Assembly (NCBI RefSeq): GCF_015352985.1
Contig: NZ_JACYXF010000045.1
Span: 1-50,322 of the forward strand
Source of the DNA: Noviherbaspirillum malthae
Lineage (GTDB): Bacteria; Pseudomonadota; Gammaproteobacteria; Burkholderiales; Burkholderiaceae_D
Length of the DNA: 50,322 bases
Direction of reading: 5' to 3'
Under the pieces are notes generated by a model. The model was given only the letters and a program-made list of their open reading frames with translations, was not told where the DNA came from and ran no database searches. Of the stretch, positions 43,237 through 50,322 are shown in pieces; position 1 is the stretch's first letter, and each line of letters begins with the position of its first letter. Made by a program: the position numbers and the translations under genes.

Positions 43237-43650
43237 ATGAATTCCTCCTGGCTCACGGAGAGCGAGATTGCAGAGTATGCGCATCTTTCCGAAAACATCA
43301 CGCAGCAATGCAACTGCAGCAAACAGACGTTTGATGCATGGGAAAGCCTTCCCGTTACCTTTCCCGAAGAGCAGCTTGAGCGCAAGGGCGCAGTGACCGC
43401 GCCGTCGGATAAGGAAGCGACGGTCAGGGAATACCATCCGCGCGGGACCAATTACTGGTCGTCCGATGCGCCGATCGCCTTGCATTACTTTCCCGCCAAC
43501 CGCAGCGATGTCTGGCAATGCAAGGCCTGCAAACGCTGCTTTCTTCGATATACCGAGTTTGGCGGCTATTACATTGACAAGCGCATTCGGGCGCTGCGCG
43601 CCAGCTTGCTGTTTGCTGGCCCGTACATGGATGAGGATGTGACATCCTGA
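43237..43650 (+). CDS. Hypothetical Cys-containing protein (possible zinc knuckle)
   Basis: The 137-residue protein has an N-terminal CNCSKQTFDAWE segment and a later WQCKACKRCFLRYTEFGGYYIDKRIRAL, where CxxCxxC could bind a metal. The middle contains GTNYWSSDAPIALHYFPANRSDV. Start at 43237 (MNSSWLTESEI) preferred over an in-frame ATG at 43201; the ribosome site is weak. No known family recognised. Confidence 0.6.
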   Translation: MNSSWLTESEIAEYAHLSENITQQCNCSKQTFDAWESLPVTFPEEQLERKGAVTAPSDKEATVREYHPRGTNYWSSDAPIALHYFPANRSDVWQCKACKRCFLRYTEFGGYYIDKRIRALRASLLFAGPYMDEDVTS

Positions 43651-43729
43651 CCATCGCTACCTGGAAGAGGACTTCAGTACCAGCTTGGTCAAAGTCCGCC
43701 TCCGGTGCGCCGTACCGGATCAGGCGCCG

Positions 43730-44611
43730 TTATCCGTACTGACGCGCGTTTTCAAGAATCGACCGGGTTCCAAGCAGCTCGTTGAGCCCCGCAAAATCGA
43801 GCATGCGTCCGGCATTGCCCTGGTTGCTGCCGGAACGGCGCAGTTCGGCGAAATAGGCATCGAGCGCATGCGCCACGGCGCGCACCGTCCCGCCGGGAAA
43901 GATCGCCAGGCGATAGCCGATATCCTGCAGCTCGCGCGCGCCTTTCAACGGCGTCTTGCCGCCTTCCACCATATTGGCCAGCAGGGGAATGCGCGAAGCG
44001 AAGCGTTCAGTGACCGATCGCATCTGCTCGACGTCGCGCACCGCTTCGATGAAGAGCACGTCGGCGCCGGCCTCGACAAAGGCTTCTGCGCGATCGATTG
44101 CGGCATCGAAACCTTCCACCGCGACCGCGTCGGTACGAGCGACGATCAGTGTTTCTTCGCTTCTGCGGATATCCACCGCAGCCTTGATCTTGCCGACCAT
44201 CTCCTCGCATGAAATGAGGCTTTTGCCGTCGAGGTGGCCGCAGCGTTTCGGACTGGTCTGGTCTTCAAGCTGGATGGCATTCGCGCCCGCCTGCTCGAGC
44301 CGCCTGACGGTGCGCTGCACGTTGAGGGCGTTGCCGTAACCGGTATCGGCATCGACGATCATCGGCAAGGTGCTGCGCTCGCGGATGGCCGCCACGGTCT
44401 CGCAGACTTCGGCAAAACTGACCAGGCCGATGTCGGGCGCGCCGAGGCGGGTATAGGCAATGCTTGCACCGGACAGGTACATGGCTTCGAATCCGGCGCG
44501 TTCCACCATCAAGGCGGAAAACGCATCGTAGATACCCGGAGCAATCAGGATGTCGCTCATGTCGTTCTGCTGCAGTCTCGTCTTGAGCAAGGCGGTTGTG
44601 GTGCGTGTCAT
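43730..44611 (-). CDS. Isocitrate lyase/PEP mutase family lyase, candidate 2,3-dimethylmalate lyase
   Basis: The 293-residue TIM-barrel enzyme is like PrpB: GIYDAFSALMVERAGFEAMYLSGASIAYTRLGAPDIGLVSFAE, metal site IVDADTGYGN and the catalytic SPKRCGHLDGK (isocitrate lyase signature KRCGH, Cys essential), then ARTDAVAVEGFDAAIDRAEAFVEAGADVLFIEA. It splits a 2-hydroxy-di- or tricarboxylate, as methylisocitrate lyase or 2,3-dimethylmalate lyase. Its ATG overlaps the stop of the LeuD-like gene (ATGA). With LeuC/LeuD-like partners in front and no prpC/prpD, dimethylmaleate/dimethylmalate is a good guess. Confidence 0.85.
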   Translation of the reverse strand: MTRTTTALLKTRLQQNDMSDILIAPGIYDAFSALMVERAGFEAMYLSGASIAYTRLGAPDIGLVSFAEVCETVAAIRERSTLPMIVDADTGYGNALNVQRTVRRLEQAGANAIQLEDQTSPKRCGHLDGKSLISCEEMVGKIKAAVDIRRSEETLIVARTDAVAVEGFDAAIDRAEAFVEAGADVLFIEAVRDVEQMRSVTERFASRIPLLANMVEGGKTPLKGARELQDIGYRLAIFPGGTVRAVAHALDAYFAELRRSGSNQGNAGRMLDFAGLNELLGTRSILENARQYG

Positions 44612-45114
44612 GTGATCCCTCTTGCGTCGCGCTCCCGCGACATTCGTTTTTTCAGATGCGGCAACAGGCCGCCGTCCTCCACCATCTCCATCAGGAAGGC
44701 GGGTACCGGCTCGCACGACAGCGTAATGTCCTGCTGCGGCAGGTAGATGCGCCCTGCCTTGGCATCGAGTTCGATCGCCGCGGCATCGGGAATGCGGTCC
44801 GCGTCGTCGCATACCAGGGCGAGCAGACCGAGATTGAAGGCATTGCGATGAAATATGCCGCCGAAGGAACGTGCGATTACAGCTTGCACGCCGAGCGCAC
44901 GCAGGGCCTGCGGCGCCTGCTCCCTGGAAGATCCGATGCCGAAGTTGCGGCCGGCGACCAGCACGTCGCCGGCTCGCGCCGAACCGGCGAACTCCGGCCT
45001 TACCGCTTCCAGGCAATGCTTTGCCAGCTCCTCGATCGGCAGCTTCATGTACTGGCCGGGAGCCATGACGTCGGTATCGATGCCGTCGCCGAATTTCCAG
45101 ACGCGTCCATTCAT
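44608..45114 (-). CDS. Aconitase-family hydratase small subunit (LeuD/DmdB-like)
   Basis: The 168-residue swivelling domain has VWKFGDGIDTDVMAPGQYMKLP at the N-terminus and GRNFGIGSSREQAPQALRALGVQAVIARSFGGIFHRNAFNLGLLAL, as in the small subunit of isopropylmalate isomerase-type enzymes. It pairs with the large subunit at 45111. Its start overlaps the large-subunit stop and its stop overlaps the lyase start, so the three genes are translationally coupled. The context favours hydration of an unsaturated dicarboxylate before cleavage by the lyase. Confidence 0.9.
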   Translation of the reverse strand: MNGRVWKFGDGIDTDVMAPGQYMKLPIEELAKHCLEAVRPEFAGSARAGDVLVAGRNFGIGSSREQAPQALRALGVQAVIARSFGGIFHRNAFNLGLLALVCDDADRIPDAAAIELDAKAGRIYLPQQDITLSCEPVPAFLMEMVEDGGLLPHLKKRMSRERDARGIT

Positions 45115-46406
45115 GCCTGCTCTCCTGTCATGGCCGGTACGGCACCGAGCAGTTCGCGCGGATCGCTGATCATTCCGGTCACGGCGGCGGTGGCCACCGT
45201 CAAGGGCGACGCCAGCCATACACGGCTGCTCAGCGCACCCATGCGCCCCTTGAAGTTGCGTGCGGTGGAAGAGATGACACGTTCGTTTTCGCCGAAGCGC
45301 CATTGTCCGTAGCCGGCGCAGGCGCCGCAGCCCAAAGGGAGCATTTGCGCGCCGGCCTGCTCCAGAACCGCAAGCGTGCCATCCGCCTTCGCTGCGTTCA
45401 AATCCTTCAGCGATGCCGGCGCCACCAGCAGGCGCTTGCCTTCCTGCACGCGGCGTCCTTTCAAAATGCGAGCGGCCATGCGCAGGTCTTCCAGCTTTGC
45501 GCCGGTGCAGGCGCCGATATACGCGGTATCGATCTCCTGCCCGGCATAGGCATCGACAGGCGCGGCATTGGCCGGGCTGTGCGGCGCCGCGACCTGCGGC
45601 ACAAGCTCTCCGGCGTTGTACACATGCCTGGCGAGCAAGGGCGCATCCGTATCGCTGCGCCATGAGGATATGTCATCGCCGATGTCCACGCCGGCGTTGT
45701 GCAGGTAGGCCAGCGTCACGTCGTCGGGCGCAATCAGGCCAGCCTGTCCGCCCAGCTCGGCAGTCATGTTCGACAGCGTCATGCGTTCCTGCATGTTCAT
45801 TGCCTTGATTGCGCTGCCGGAAAATTCCACCGCCTGATACTGTCCGCCATCCATGCCGAGCTGCCCGCACAGGAACAGCATCACATCCTTGGCGGTGATA
45901 CCGTCGGCAAAGCGCCCATTCCACTCGATACCGATTGTCTGCGGCACCTTCAGCCAGATCTCTCCGGTGGCGAGTACGCCCAGCATCTCGGTAGCGCCGA
46001 TGCCGAACATGTAGGCACCAAATGCGCCGCCGGTCGTCGAATGACTGTCGCCGCCGACGATCAGCATGCCGGGCCGGATATGGCCCTGTTCGGGCAGCAC
46101 GACATGGCAGATGCCCACTTCATCATGAAAATTGCGAATGCCCGCCTCTTTCACCCAGTTGCGGGTGAATTGAAGGATCTGCTGCGAATCGGGATCGTGC
46201 GCCGGCACGTAGTGGTCGGTAATGATCACGTAGCGCTGCGGGTCCCAGACATTGGCGCCAAGCGATTCGAGCATCGGCGCGACGCGGCGCGGCCCGGAAG
46301 AATCATGTGACATCGCAAGATCGACCTTGCAGGTCACGATCTCGCCCGGCTCGACGTGTGTACGTCCGCTGGCGCGGGCGATGATCTTTTGTGCAAGCGT
46401 TTTCAT
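45111..46406 (-). CDS. Aconitase-family hydratase large subunit (LeuC/DmdA-like)
   Basis: The 431-residue large subunit carries a 4Fe-4S cluster: Cys in AYIGACTGAKLEDL and the CxxC pair in PLGCGACAGYGQW. Other family blocks are MKTLAQKIIARASGR, VIITDHYVPAHDPDS, GGDSHSTTGGAFGAYMFGIGATEM and a C-terminal NFKGRMGALSSRVWLASPLTVA. Length is that of LeuC/homoaconitase large chains, shorter than LeuC of E. coli. Its first codon overlaps the stop of the Bug receptor gene and it is coupled to the small subunit. A leucine-pathway role is unlikely, as no leuB or leuA is near. Confidence 0.9.
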   Translation of the reverse strand: MKTLAQKIIARASGRTHVEPGEIVTCKVDLAMSHDSSGPRRVAPMLESLGANVWDPQRYVIITDHYVPAHDPDSQQILQFTRNWVKEAGIRNFHDEVGICHVVLPEQGHIRPGMLIVGGDSHSTTGGAFGAYMFGIGATEMLGVLATGEIWLKVPQTIGIEWNGRFADGITAKDVMLFLCGQLGMDGGQYQAVEFSGSAIKAMNMQERMTLSNMTAELGGQAGLIAPDDVTLAYLHNAGVDIGDDISSWRSDTDAPLLARHVYNAGELVPQVAAPHSPANAAPVDAYAGQEIDTAYIGACTGAKLEDLRMAARILKGRRVQEGKRLLVAPASLKDLNAAKADGTLAVLEQAGAQMLPLGCGACAGYGQWRFGENERVISSTARNFKGRMGALSSRVWLASPLTVATAAVTGMISDPRELLGAVPAMTGEQA

Positions 46407-47362
46407 TCGACCACCGCGCCGGAGAATTTCACGATCTTTGCCCAGCGCTGAATGTCCTGCGTGACAAAGGAGCCAAACTGCGCCGGTGTCATCGAGGCCG
46501 GGTGGCCGCCGTCATCATCCAGCCGCTTCTGGAAGGTCGGATCGGCGATTGCCTTCTTCGCCGCATCGTAGAGCTGCTGCGTGGTTTCCGCCGGCAGCTT
46601 CGCCGGGCCGAAGAGGCCGAACCATGCATTCGACTCAAAACCCTTGACGGTATTGCCGATCGGCGGTGCCTTCGGAAACTGGGCCATCGGCGTGGCGCTG
46701 GTGACGCCGAGAATCTTGATCTTGCCGCTGTTGACGTGCGGCAGGACGTTGATGGTGCTGGCGAACATCAAATCCACGTGGCCGGCGATCAGGTCGGTCA
46801 GTGCGGGCGCGGTTCCCTTGTAGGAAACATTGACGATGTCGACGCCGGTCATCATCTTGAACTGCTCTCCGGCCAGGTGCAGCGACGAGCCGATGCCGCC
46901 GAGCGCAAAGTTGAGCTTGCCCGGATTTTTCTTGGCATAGTCGATCAGTTCGGCGACATTGTTGGCAGGTACCGATGGCGAGGCAATGAGCACGCTTGGT
47001 ACGGTCGCAATCATCGTGATCGGCGTGAAGTCCTTGACGGTGTCGAAGGGCAGTTTCTTGTACAGCGTCGGATTGACCGTGTGGCTGGTGAAGCTCATCA
47101 AGATGGTCTCGCCGTTCGGCTCGCTCTTGGCCACGTAGTCGGCCGCGATGTTGCCGCCGGCGCCCGGCTTGTTCTCGACGATCACCGTGCGCTTGAGCGG
47201 CCCTTCCATGCCTTTGGCCACGGCGCGCGCGAGGTTGTCGGTCGTACCGCCAGGAGGTGCGCCGACGATGATGCGGATGGGACTTTGCGCCAGTGCGTTG
47301 CCGCATACGAATGCGGTGATGGCGATCAGTCTGGCGACGAAAGGCTTGGATGAACGTTTCAT
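46403..47362 (-). CDS. Bug-family (TctC) periplasmic solute-binding receptor
   Basis: The 319-residue protein has a Sec signal (MKRSSKPFVARLIAITAFVCGNALAQ) and Bug blocks PIRIIVGAPPGGTTDNLARAVAKGMEG, VIVENKPGAGGNIAADYVAKSEPNGETILM and KLNFALGGIGSSLHLAGEQFKMMTG. ATG at 47362 has GGAG 6 bases upstream; the open frame begins earlier at 47539. It overlaps the LeuC-like gene by 4 bp (ATGA), so the receptor and hydratase/lyase form one operon and the ligand is probably their substrate. Confidence 0.93.
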   Translation of the reverse strand: MKRSSKPFVARLIAITAFVCGNALAQSPIRIIVGAPPGGTTDNLARAVAKGMEGPLKRTVIVENKPGAGGNIAADYVAKSEPNGETILMSFTSHTVNPTLYKKLPFDTVKDFTPITMIATVPSVLIASPSVPANNVAELIDYAKKNPGKLNFALGGIGSSLHLAGEQFKMMTGVDIVNVSYKGTAPALTDLIAGHVDLMFASTINVLPHVNSGKIKILGVTSATPMAQFPKAPPIGNTVKGFESNAWFGLFGPAKLPAETTQQLYDAAKKAIADPTFQKRLDDDGGHPASMTPAQFGSFVTQDIQRWAKIVKFSGAVVE

Positions 47363-47608
47363 GCTGTCTCCTTGTAGGTGAAACCGGCCATGCACTTGGA
47401 ATATCGGCACGGCTTGAATTGGCCAATATGCGCCGGGTTTGGATGACCGCGCACAGTGATTGCTGCACGATTGATGCAAGCGTGCGCCGGCGAAGCGCAT
47501 GAGCGCCTGTGCTTCGCCTTTCATTCCCCTTGAATTCATCCGACGCAGCTGATGCGCCTCATGCCTTTGATTCGCTTATTGTCATTGACCTGTCTGCGGC
47601 TTGGTGAC

Positions 47609-48385
47609 TCAAACAATGTTGGGAGTAACGCCGTCACCCTGATACCACACGCGAGCTTCGCCTTCAGTGCCGCGCGACAGTTCCATCTGGTATTCGTATC
47701 GATCCGGCCGGTACAAACCATGCAGCAGCTGCACCGGATATCCCTGCACGTCGCGCACGACGCGATTGACAGCCAGCAGGGCCGAACCGACATCCACTTG
47801 CAGCGAGCCGGCTACCGTCGTACTGGCCAGCCTTGCGCTCATGGTCTGGCGTGCGGTCGCAATATTGACGCCGCTCTCTTCCATCAGGCTGAGCATCGGC
47901 TTGGTCTCCAGCGCGGCGCGCTCAAGGCAGCCGCCGAACTGCTTTGGAACGAAGGTGGTGATATGCGATACCGGATCGTCCTTGATGCTTCGCAGGCGAA
48001 CCGCCTTCACTACCAGATCCCCGGTCTTCAACTCCAGAGAAGCCGCGACGGCTACCGGCGCCGGCACCACTTCAAGGCTCAATACCTTTACCGTGGTTTT
48101 TTCCGCCATGTTGATGATGTTCTGCAGCAAGCCTTTGGGCTCAGGGGTCAGTGCCGTGTTTTCCCTTACGAATGAACCTAAGCCGCGACGGCGGTAGATC
48201 AGGTCATCCTTCACCAGTTGATCGAGCGCCTTGCGCATCGTTATGCGAGAGACCTTGAACCGCCGCGCCAGCTCCAGCTCGCTCGGCAGCGGCTCCTGCG
48301 GGTCACGGCCGCCTGCCAGTTCTTCCTTGAGAATTAGGTAGATCTGGTGATACATCGGGACCACGGAGGCAATAGTTGCGTTCAT
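47609..48385 (-). CDS. GntR-family (HutC subfamily) transcriptional regulator
   Basis: The 258-residue protein (from ATG 48385) has an N-terminal winged helix (PMYHQIYLILKEELAGGRDPQEPLPSELELARRFKVSRITMRKALDQLVKDDLIYRRRGLGSFV) and a UTRA effector domain (PVSHITTFVPKQF and GYPVQLLHGLYRPDRYEYQMEL). ATGs at 48415 and 48424 are rejected because they lie in the promoter/operator (48413-48442), upstream of the expected transcript start. It reads in the same direction as the following Bug-hydratase-lyase operon and probably controls it and itself. Confidence 0.9.
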   Translation of the reverse strand: MNATIASVVPMYHQIYLILKEELAGGRDPQEPLPSELELARRFKVSRITMRKALDQLVKDDLIYRRRGLGSFVRENTALTPEPKGLLQNIINMAEKTTVKVLSLEVVPAPVAVAASLELKTGDLVVKAVRLRSIKDDPVSHITTFVPKQFGGCLERAALETKPMLSLMEESGVNIATARQTMSARLASTTVAGSLQVDVGSALLAVNRVVRDVQGYPVQLLHGLYRPDRYEYQMELSRGTEGEARVWYQGDGVTPNIV

Positions 48386-48412
48386 GAGCGCGCCGGCACA
48401 ACGAGATGCATT

Positions 48413-48442
48413 CATTCTGCGCATGTCAGAATGTACTGTCAA
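48413..48442 (-). promoter_or_regulatory. Promoter and operator palindrome of the GntR regulator gene
   Basis: On the minus strand TTGACA (48437-48442) and CAGAAT (48414-48419) are 17 bases apart. The perfect dyad CATTCTG-N7-CAGAATG (48413-48433) fills the space between them and overlaps the -10. This is a classic repressor layout, so autorepression by the GntR protein is the simple reading. Confidence 0.65.
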
Positions 48443-48783
48443 TAAGACATTTGGGCATACATTTGAAAATAATTGATGCCTTGTTTCCCAGTTTTAATAT
48501 CTCGAGCAGATACTTCTCGGTGGAAACAACATGATGGCTGCAGTTCTTTCTTTCTCATTTCCCCAAGATAGACGAAGCAACGACCGAGATCTGTTTGAGC
48601 GAGATTCGCCGGGCATCACCTGGCAAGTGGAAGACAGTGATCCGCCAGACGATAAAATTAGCCGCTGATTCAACCGGGTCGACCCCGTTCAACGTTGAGG
48701 CTTTTCGAAATCGTAAGTCTGCTGATGGATAATAGATCGAATAAGCACCACTCCGGCAGATGCGGATTCCCCTTGATACGTAT
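48443..48783. other. Intergenic region with a possible short ORF
   Basis: This 341-bp gap between the divergent GntR gene and the secreted protein gene holds one short plus-strand frame (48531-48668, 45 codons, starting MMAAVLSFSFPQDRR, preceded by GGTGGA). It has no recognised domain and may not be coding. A 528-bp minus frame overlapping the next gene is a shadow. Confidence 0.4.
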
Positions 48784-49896
48784 ATGAAAAAAACAATCTT
48801 GCTTCCGATCCTGGCATGGACATTTTCGCTGCACGCTTCGGCGGAATTGAAAGTGGAATCGGTGAAGATAATCGGCAAGGATGCGCGTGCCGCCGACACC
48901 GCGTTCATACCCGACATCAATATGCCGGTCGTGCTGCCTCTGACCGGGCCGGCAGCAGCCAACATTAACGATGCGATGTATATCGAATTGTTCGGTACGC
49001 TTGCGCCGCCAAAGGTCGCCAAGAAATACGATGTGGGTGTGTTGGAAGGGATGGCATCCCAGGAGTTTTCAGTAACGCGCAACGACCGGATATTGACGCT
49101 GGAGTTTGATACGGAAGGCTGCGGTGCATACTGCGAAGGCTATCAACAGGTGTTTGCCTTTGATGCGAAAACGGGCCGTCGGATTACGCCGGCCGATGTG
49201 TTGACCAGCCAGGGGCAGCGTGAGGCCTTGCGCCTGCTGCGCAGAAAGAAGATTGCTGCTTATTCCGAACAGATTGAAATCAACCGTGCCGATCTCCAAG
49301 TGCAGCGGCACAAGAAAGCAGGCAAAGAGGTGATCGGCGATCTGCAGGAAAGAATCGCGTTGAATGCGGATTGCCTGGCACAGGCCAAGGCACCGATGAC
49401 TGAAGAAAGGATACGCTGGCATCGTCTCAACCCAACCAGGGAGGCTCTGCTGGTGACGTCCGCTCGCTGCAGCAATCATGCGATGCGCGCGTTGGACGAT
49501 GTGGATCAGGTAACGGTCAAGATTCCTTATGGAGAGATTATGCCGCACCTGACACCATATGGCCGCAGCCTGTTTCTCGGTGAAGGCGACGGCAAGCCTA
49601 CCGAGGTATTCGGTCAAGTCCTGCGAGGCAAAATCGGCACGAATTCAATTACCATGCTGATCTCCAACGAGGATGGCGAGAATGTGCATGGTTCGTACTT
49701 CTATAACCGGCAACGCAAAAAACTGGAGTTGAATGGTCAGCGCCGGGGAAAGACGATCGAGTTGACGGAAAGCATTGACGACGGTTCGTCAAATACCGGC
49801 AAGTTCGTACTCACGATCGATAGCTCGACCGTCAAGGGAGCTTGGAGTGATATGAAGGGCACCAAGCAGTTTGAGGTAACTGCCAGCGCTCCGTGA
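48784..49896 (+). CDS. Secreted protein of unknown function
   Basis: The 370-residue protein has a Sec signal peptide (MKKTILLPILAWTFSLHASA-EL). The mature region is mixed alpha/beta, with two cysteines close together (DTEGCGAYCEGYQ) and two more later (LNADCLAQ, TSARCSNH). YQQVFAFDAKTGRRITPADVL and MPHLTPYGRSLFLGE resemble RsiV/DUF3298-type periplasmic proteins only loosely. The C-terminal 110 residues (FGQVLRGKIGTNSITMLISNEDGENVHGSYFYNRQRKKLELNGQRRGKTIELTES) read as a beta-rich repeat-like domain. Start at 48784 chosen for the signal peptide; an in-frame ATG lies at 48760. Confidence 0.75.
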   Translation: MKKTILLPILAWTFSLHASAELKVESVKIIGKDARAADTAFIPDINMPVVLPLTGPAAANINDAMYIELFGTLAPPKVAKKYDVGVLEGMASQEFSVTRNDRILTLEFDTEGCGAYCEGYQQVFAFDAKTGRRITPADVLTSQGQREALRLLRRKKIAAYSEQIEINRADLQVQRHKKAGKEVIGDLQERIALNADCLAQAKAPMTEERIRWHRLNPTREALLVTSARCSNHAMRALDDVDQVTVKIPYGEIMPHLTPYGRSLFLGEGDGKPTEVFGQVLRGKIGTNSITMLISNEDGENVHGSYFYNRQRKKLELNGQRRGKTIELTESIDDGSSNTGKFVLTIDSSTVKGAWSDMKGTKQFEVTASAP

Positions 49897-50222
49897 ACCT
49901 GATTGAAATTTTGCAATACTGGCCAGGATGACGCGTTTGGATGAAGGCTTACGCGCCTGCATGGACTCTTAAAGACTGAATGATATGGAATAACGTGTGC
50001 TGAATGGCAACTTTGCTCTACCGAAGAGCATGCCTTTCCGGATGCCGAGACCATCGGCATAGCCGAGGTGCGGTGTGCAGTATCCGTTATTCGTTATGCG
50101 CTATTGGTTACTGAGGACCACCTGCCAGTGCTGCTTCTCTTCGGACACGGCCGCGCAATTCCGTCCGCGCAAAGCAAACAGCCCTGCGTCCGGATGGAGG
50201 CAGGGCTGATGCGGTAGAACTA
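49897..50222. other. Intergenic region downstream of the rRNA operon
   Basis: This 326-bp stretch contains a small stem ATGCCGA-N5-TCGGCAT (50042-50060) and the rRNA terminator hairpin at 50180-50207. No gene seen. Confidence 0.5.
50180..50207 (-). terminator. Terminator of the rRNA operon
   Basis: AGCCCTGC and GCAGGGCT form an 8-bp stem with a 12-base loop, 16 bp beyond the 3' end of 5S rRNA. On the minus strand it is followed by the T-rich GTTTGCTTTG. Confidence 0.7.
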
Positions 50223-50322
50223 GCCTGACGATTACCTACTTTCACACTGGTTGCAGCACTATCATCGGCGCGATGTCGTTTCACGGTCCTGTTCGGGATG
50301 GGAAGGGGTGGGACCAACTCGC
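50223..50322 (-). rRNA. rrf: 5S ribosomal RNA (partial, 3' part)
   Basis: The reverse complement contains the conserved 5S core: GTCCCACCCCTTCCCATCCC, then GAACAGGACCGTGAAACGACATCG-type sequence, CGCCGATGATAGTG and GTGTGAAAGTAGGTAATCGT before the 3' end. About 15 nucleotides at the 5' end lie beyond the right edge. The rRNA operon is therefore transcribed leftwards, with 23S expected to the right. Confidence 0.95.

Noticed and set aside
45111..46406. Leucine biosynthesis leuC/leuD
   Set aside because: No leuA or leuB nearby, and overlapping receptor and lyase genes point to catabolism.

Overview
The window reads as a GC-rich Betaproteobacterium chromosome, most likely Burkholderiales and probably Oxalobacteraceae (Herbaspirillum/Noviherbaspirillum-like). 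This placement is an inference. It rests on three Bug-type (TctC) solute receptors with a TctB fragment, a phasin gene with a PhaR-like promoter site, many LysR regulators paired with class III CoA-transferases, and a 5S rRNA at the right edge. I see no phage, IS element, CRISPR array or tRNA. Most of the window is catabolic (accessory metabolism) gene clusters.

Layout. (1) 1-5602: a carboxylate-catabolism cluster on the minus strand (citE-like lyase, CaiB CoA-transferase, cyclase-family hydrolase, Bug receptor, tctB), controlled by a divergent LysR. (2) 5614-15935: a ten-gene minus-strand unit, urtABCDE-fmdA-fmdB-amiE-norQ/cbbQ-norD/cbbO, for uptake and hydrolysis of urea and short-chain amides. 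(3) 16128-20412: divergent from it, an NCS1 permease fused to a Cys-rich module, histidine kinase and receiver, overlapping a LuxR-type response regulator gene. A good sigma-54 promoter match and a 16-bp perfect palindrome lie in the divergent region. (4) 20907-27619: an ABC importer with an NMT1-like receptor, interleaved with an NdmA-like Rieske oxygenase, its flavin/2Fe-2S reductase and an 8-oxoguanine-deaminase/atrazine-hydrolase-like amidohydrolase. This is a candidate route for an N-heterocycle. (5) 27951-30236: LysR, short-chain dehydrogenase, NTF2-like protein. (6) 30243-35757: LysR, CaiB transferase, Bug receptor, alpha-methylacyl-CoA racemase-like protein and AcuI/YhdH reductase. (7) 35966-43650: housekeeping or stress genes: hemerythrin with a Lys/Ala-rich tail, PilZ protein, phasin, PAS-GGDEF-EAL protein and several small unknown proteins. 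(8) 43730-48385: GntR regulator, Bug receptor, LeuC/LeuD-type hydratase and a PEP-mutase/isocitrate-lyase-family lyase, resembling dimethylmaleate hydratase plus 2,3-dimethylmalate lyase. (9) 48784-50322: a secreted protein of unknown function and the 3' part of a minus-strand 5S rRNA with its terminator.

Functional reading. Regions 2 to 4 look like a nitrogen-scavenging island. Small amides and urea would be imported by UrtABCDE and hydrolysed by FmdA/AmiE. The transporter-fused kinase would sense a nitrogenous solute, and the adjacent Rieske/amidohydrolase cluster could attack a nitrogen heterocycle. Regions 1, 6 and 8 each pair a high-affinity Bug receptor with CoA or lyase chemistry for (branched) carboxylic acids. 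Intergenic repeats at 22046-22268 and 27756-27895 look like dispersed palindromic elements.
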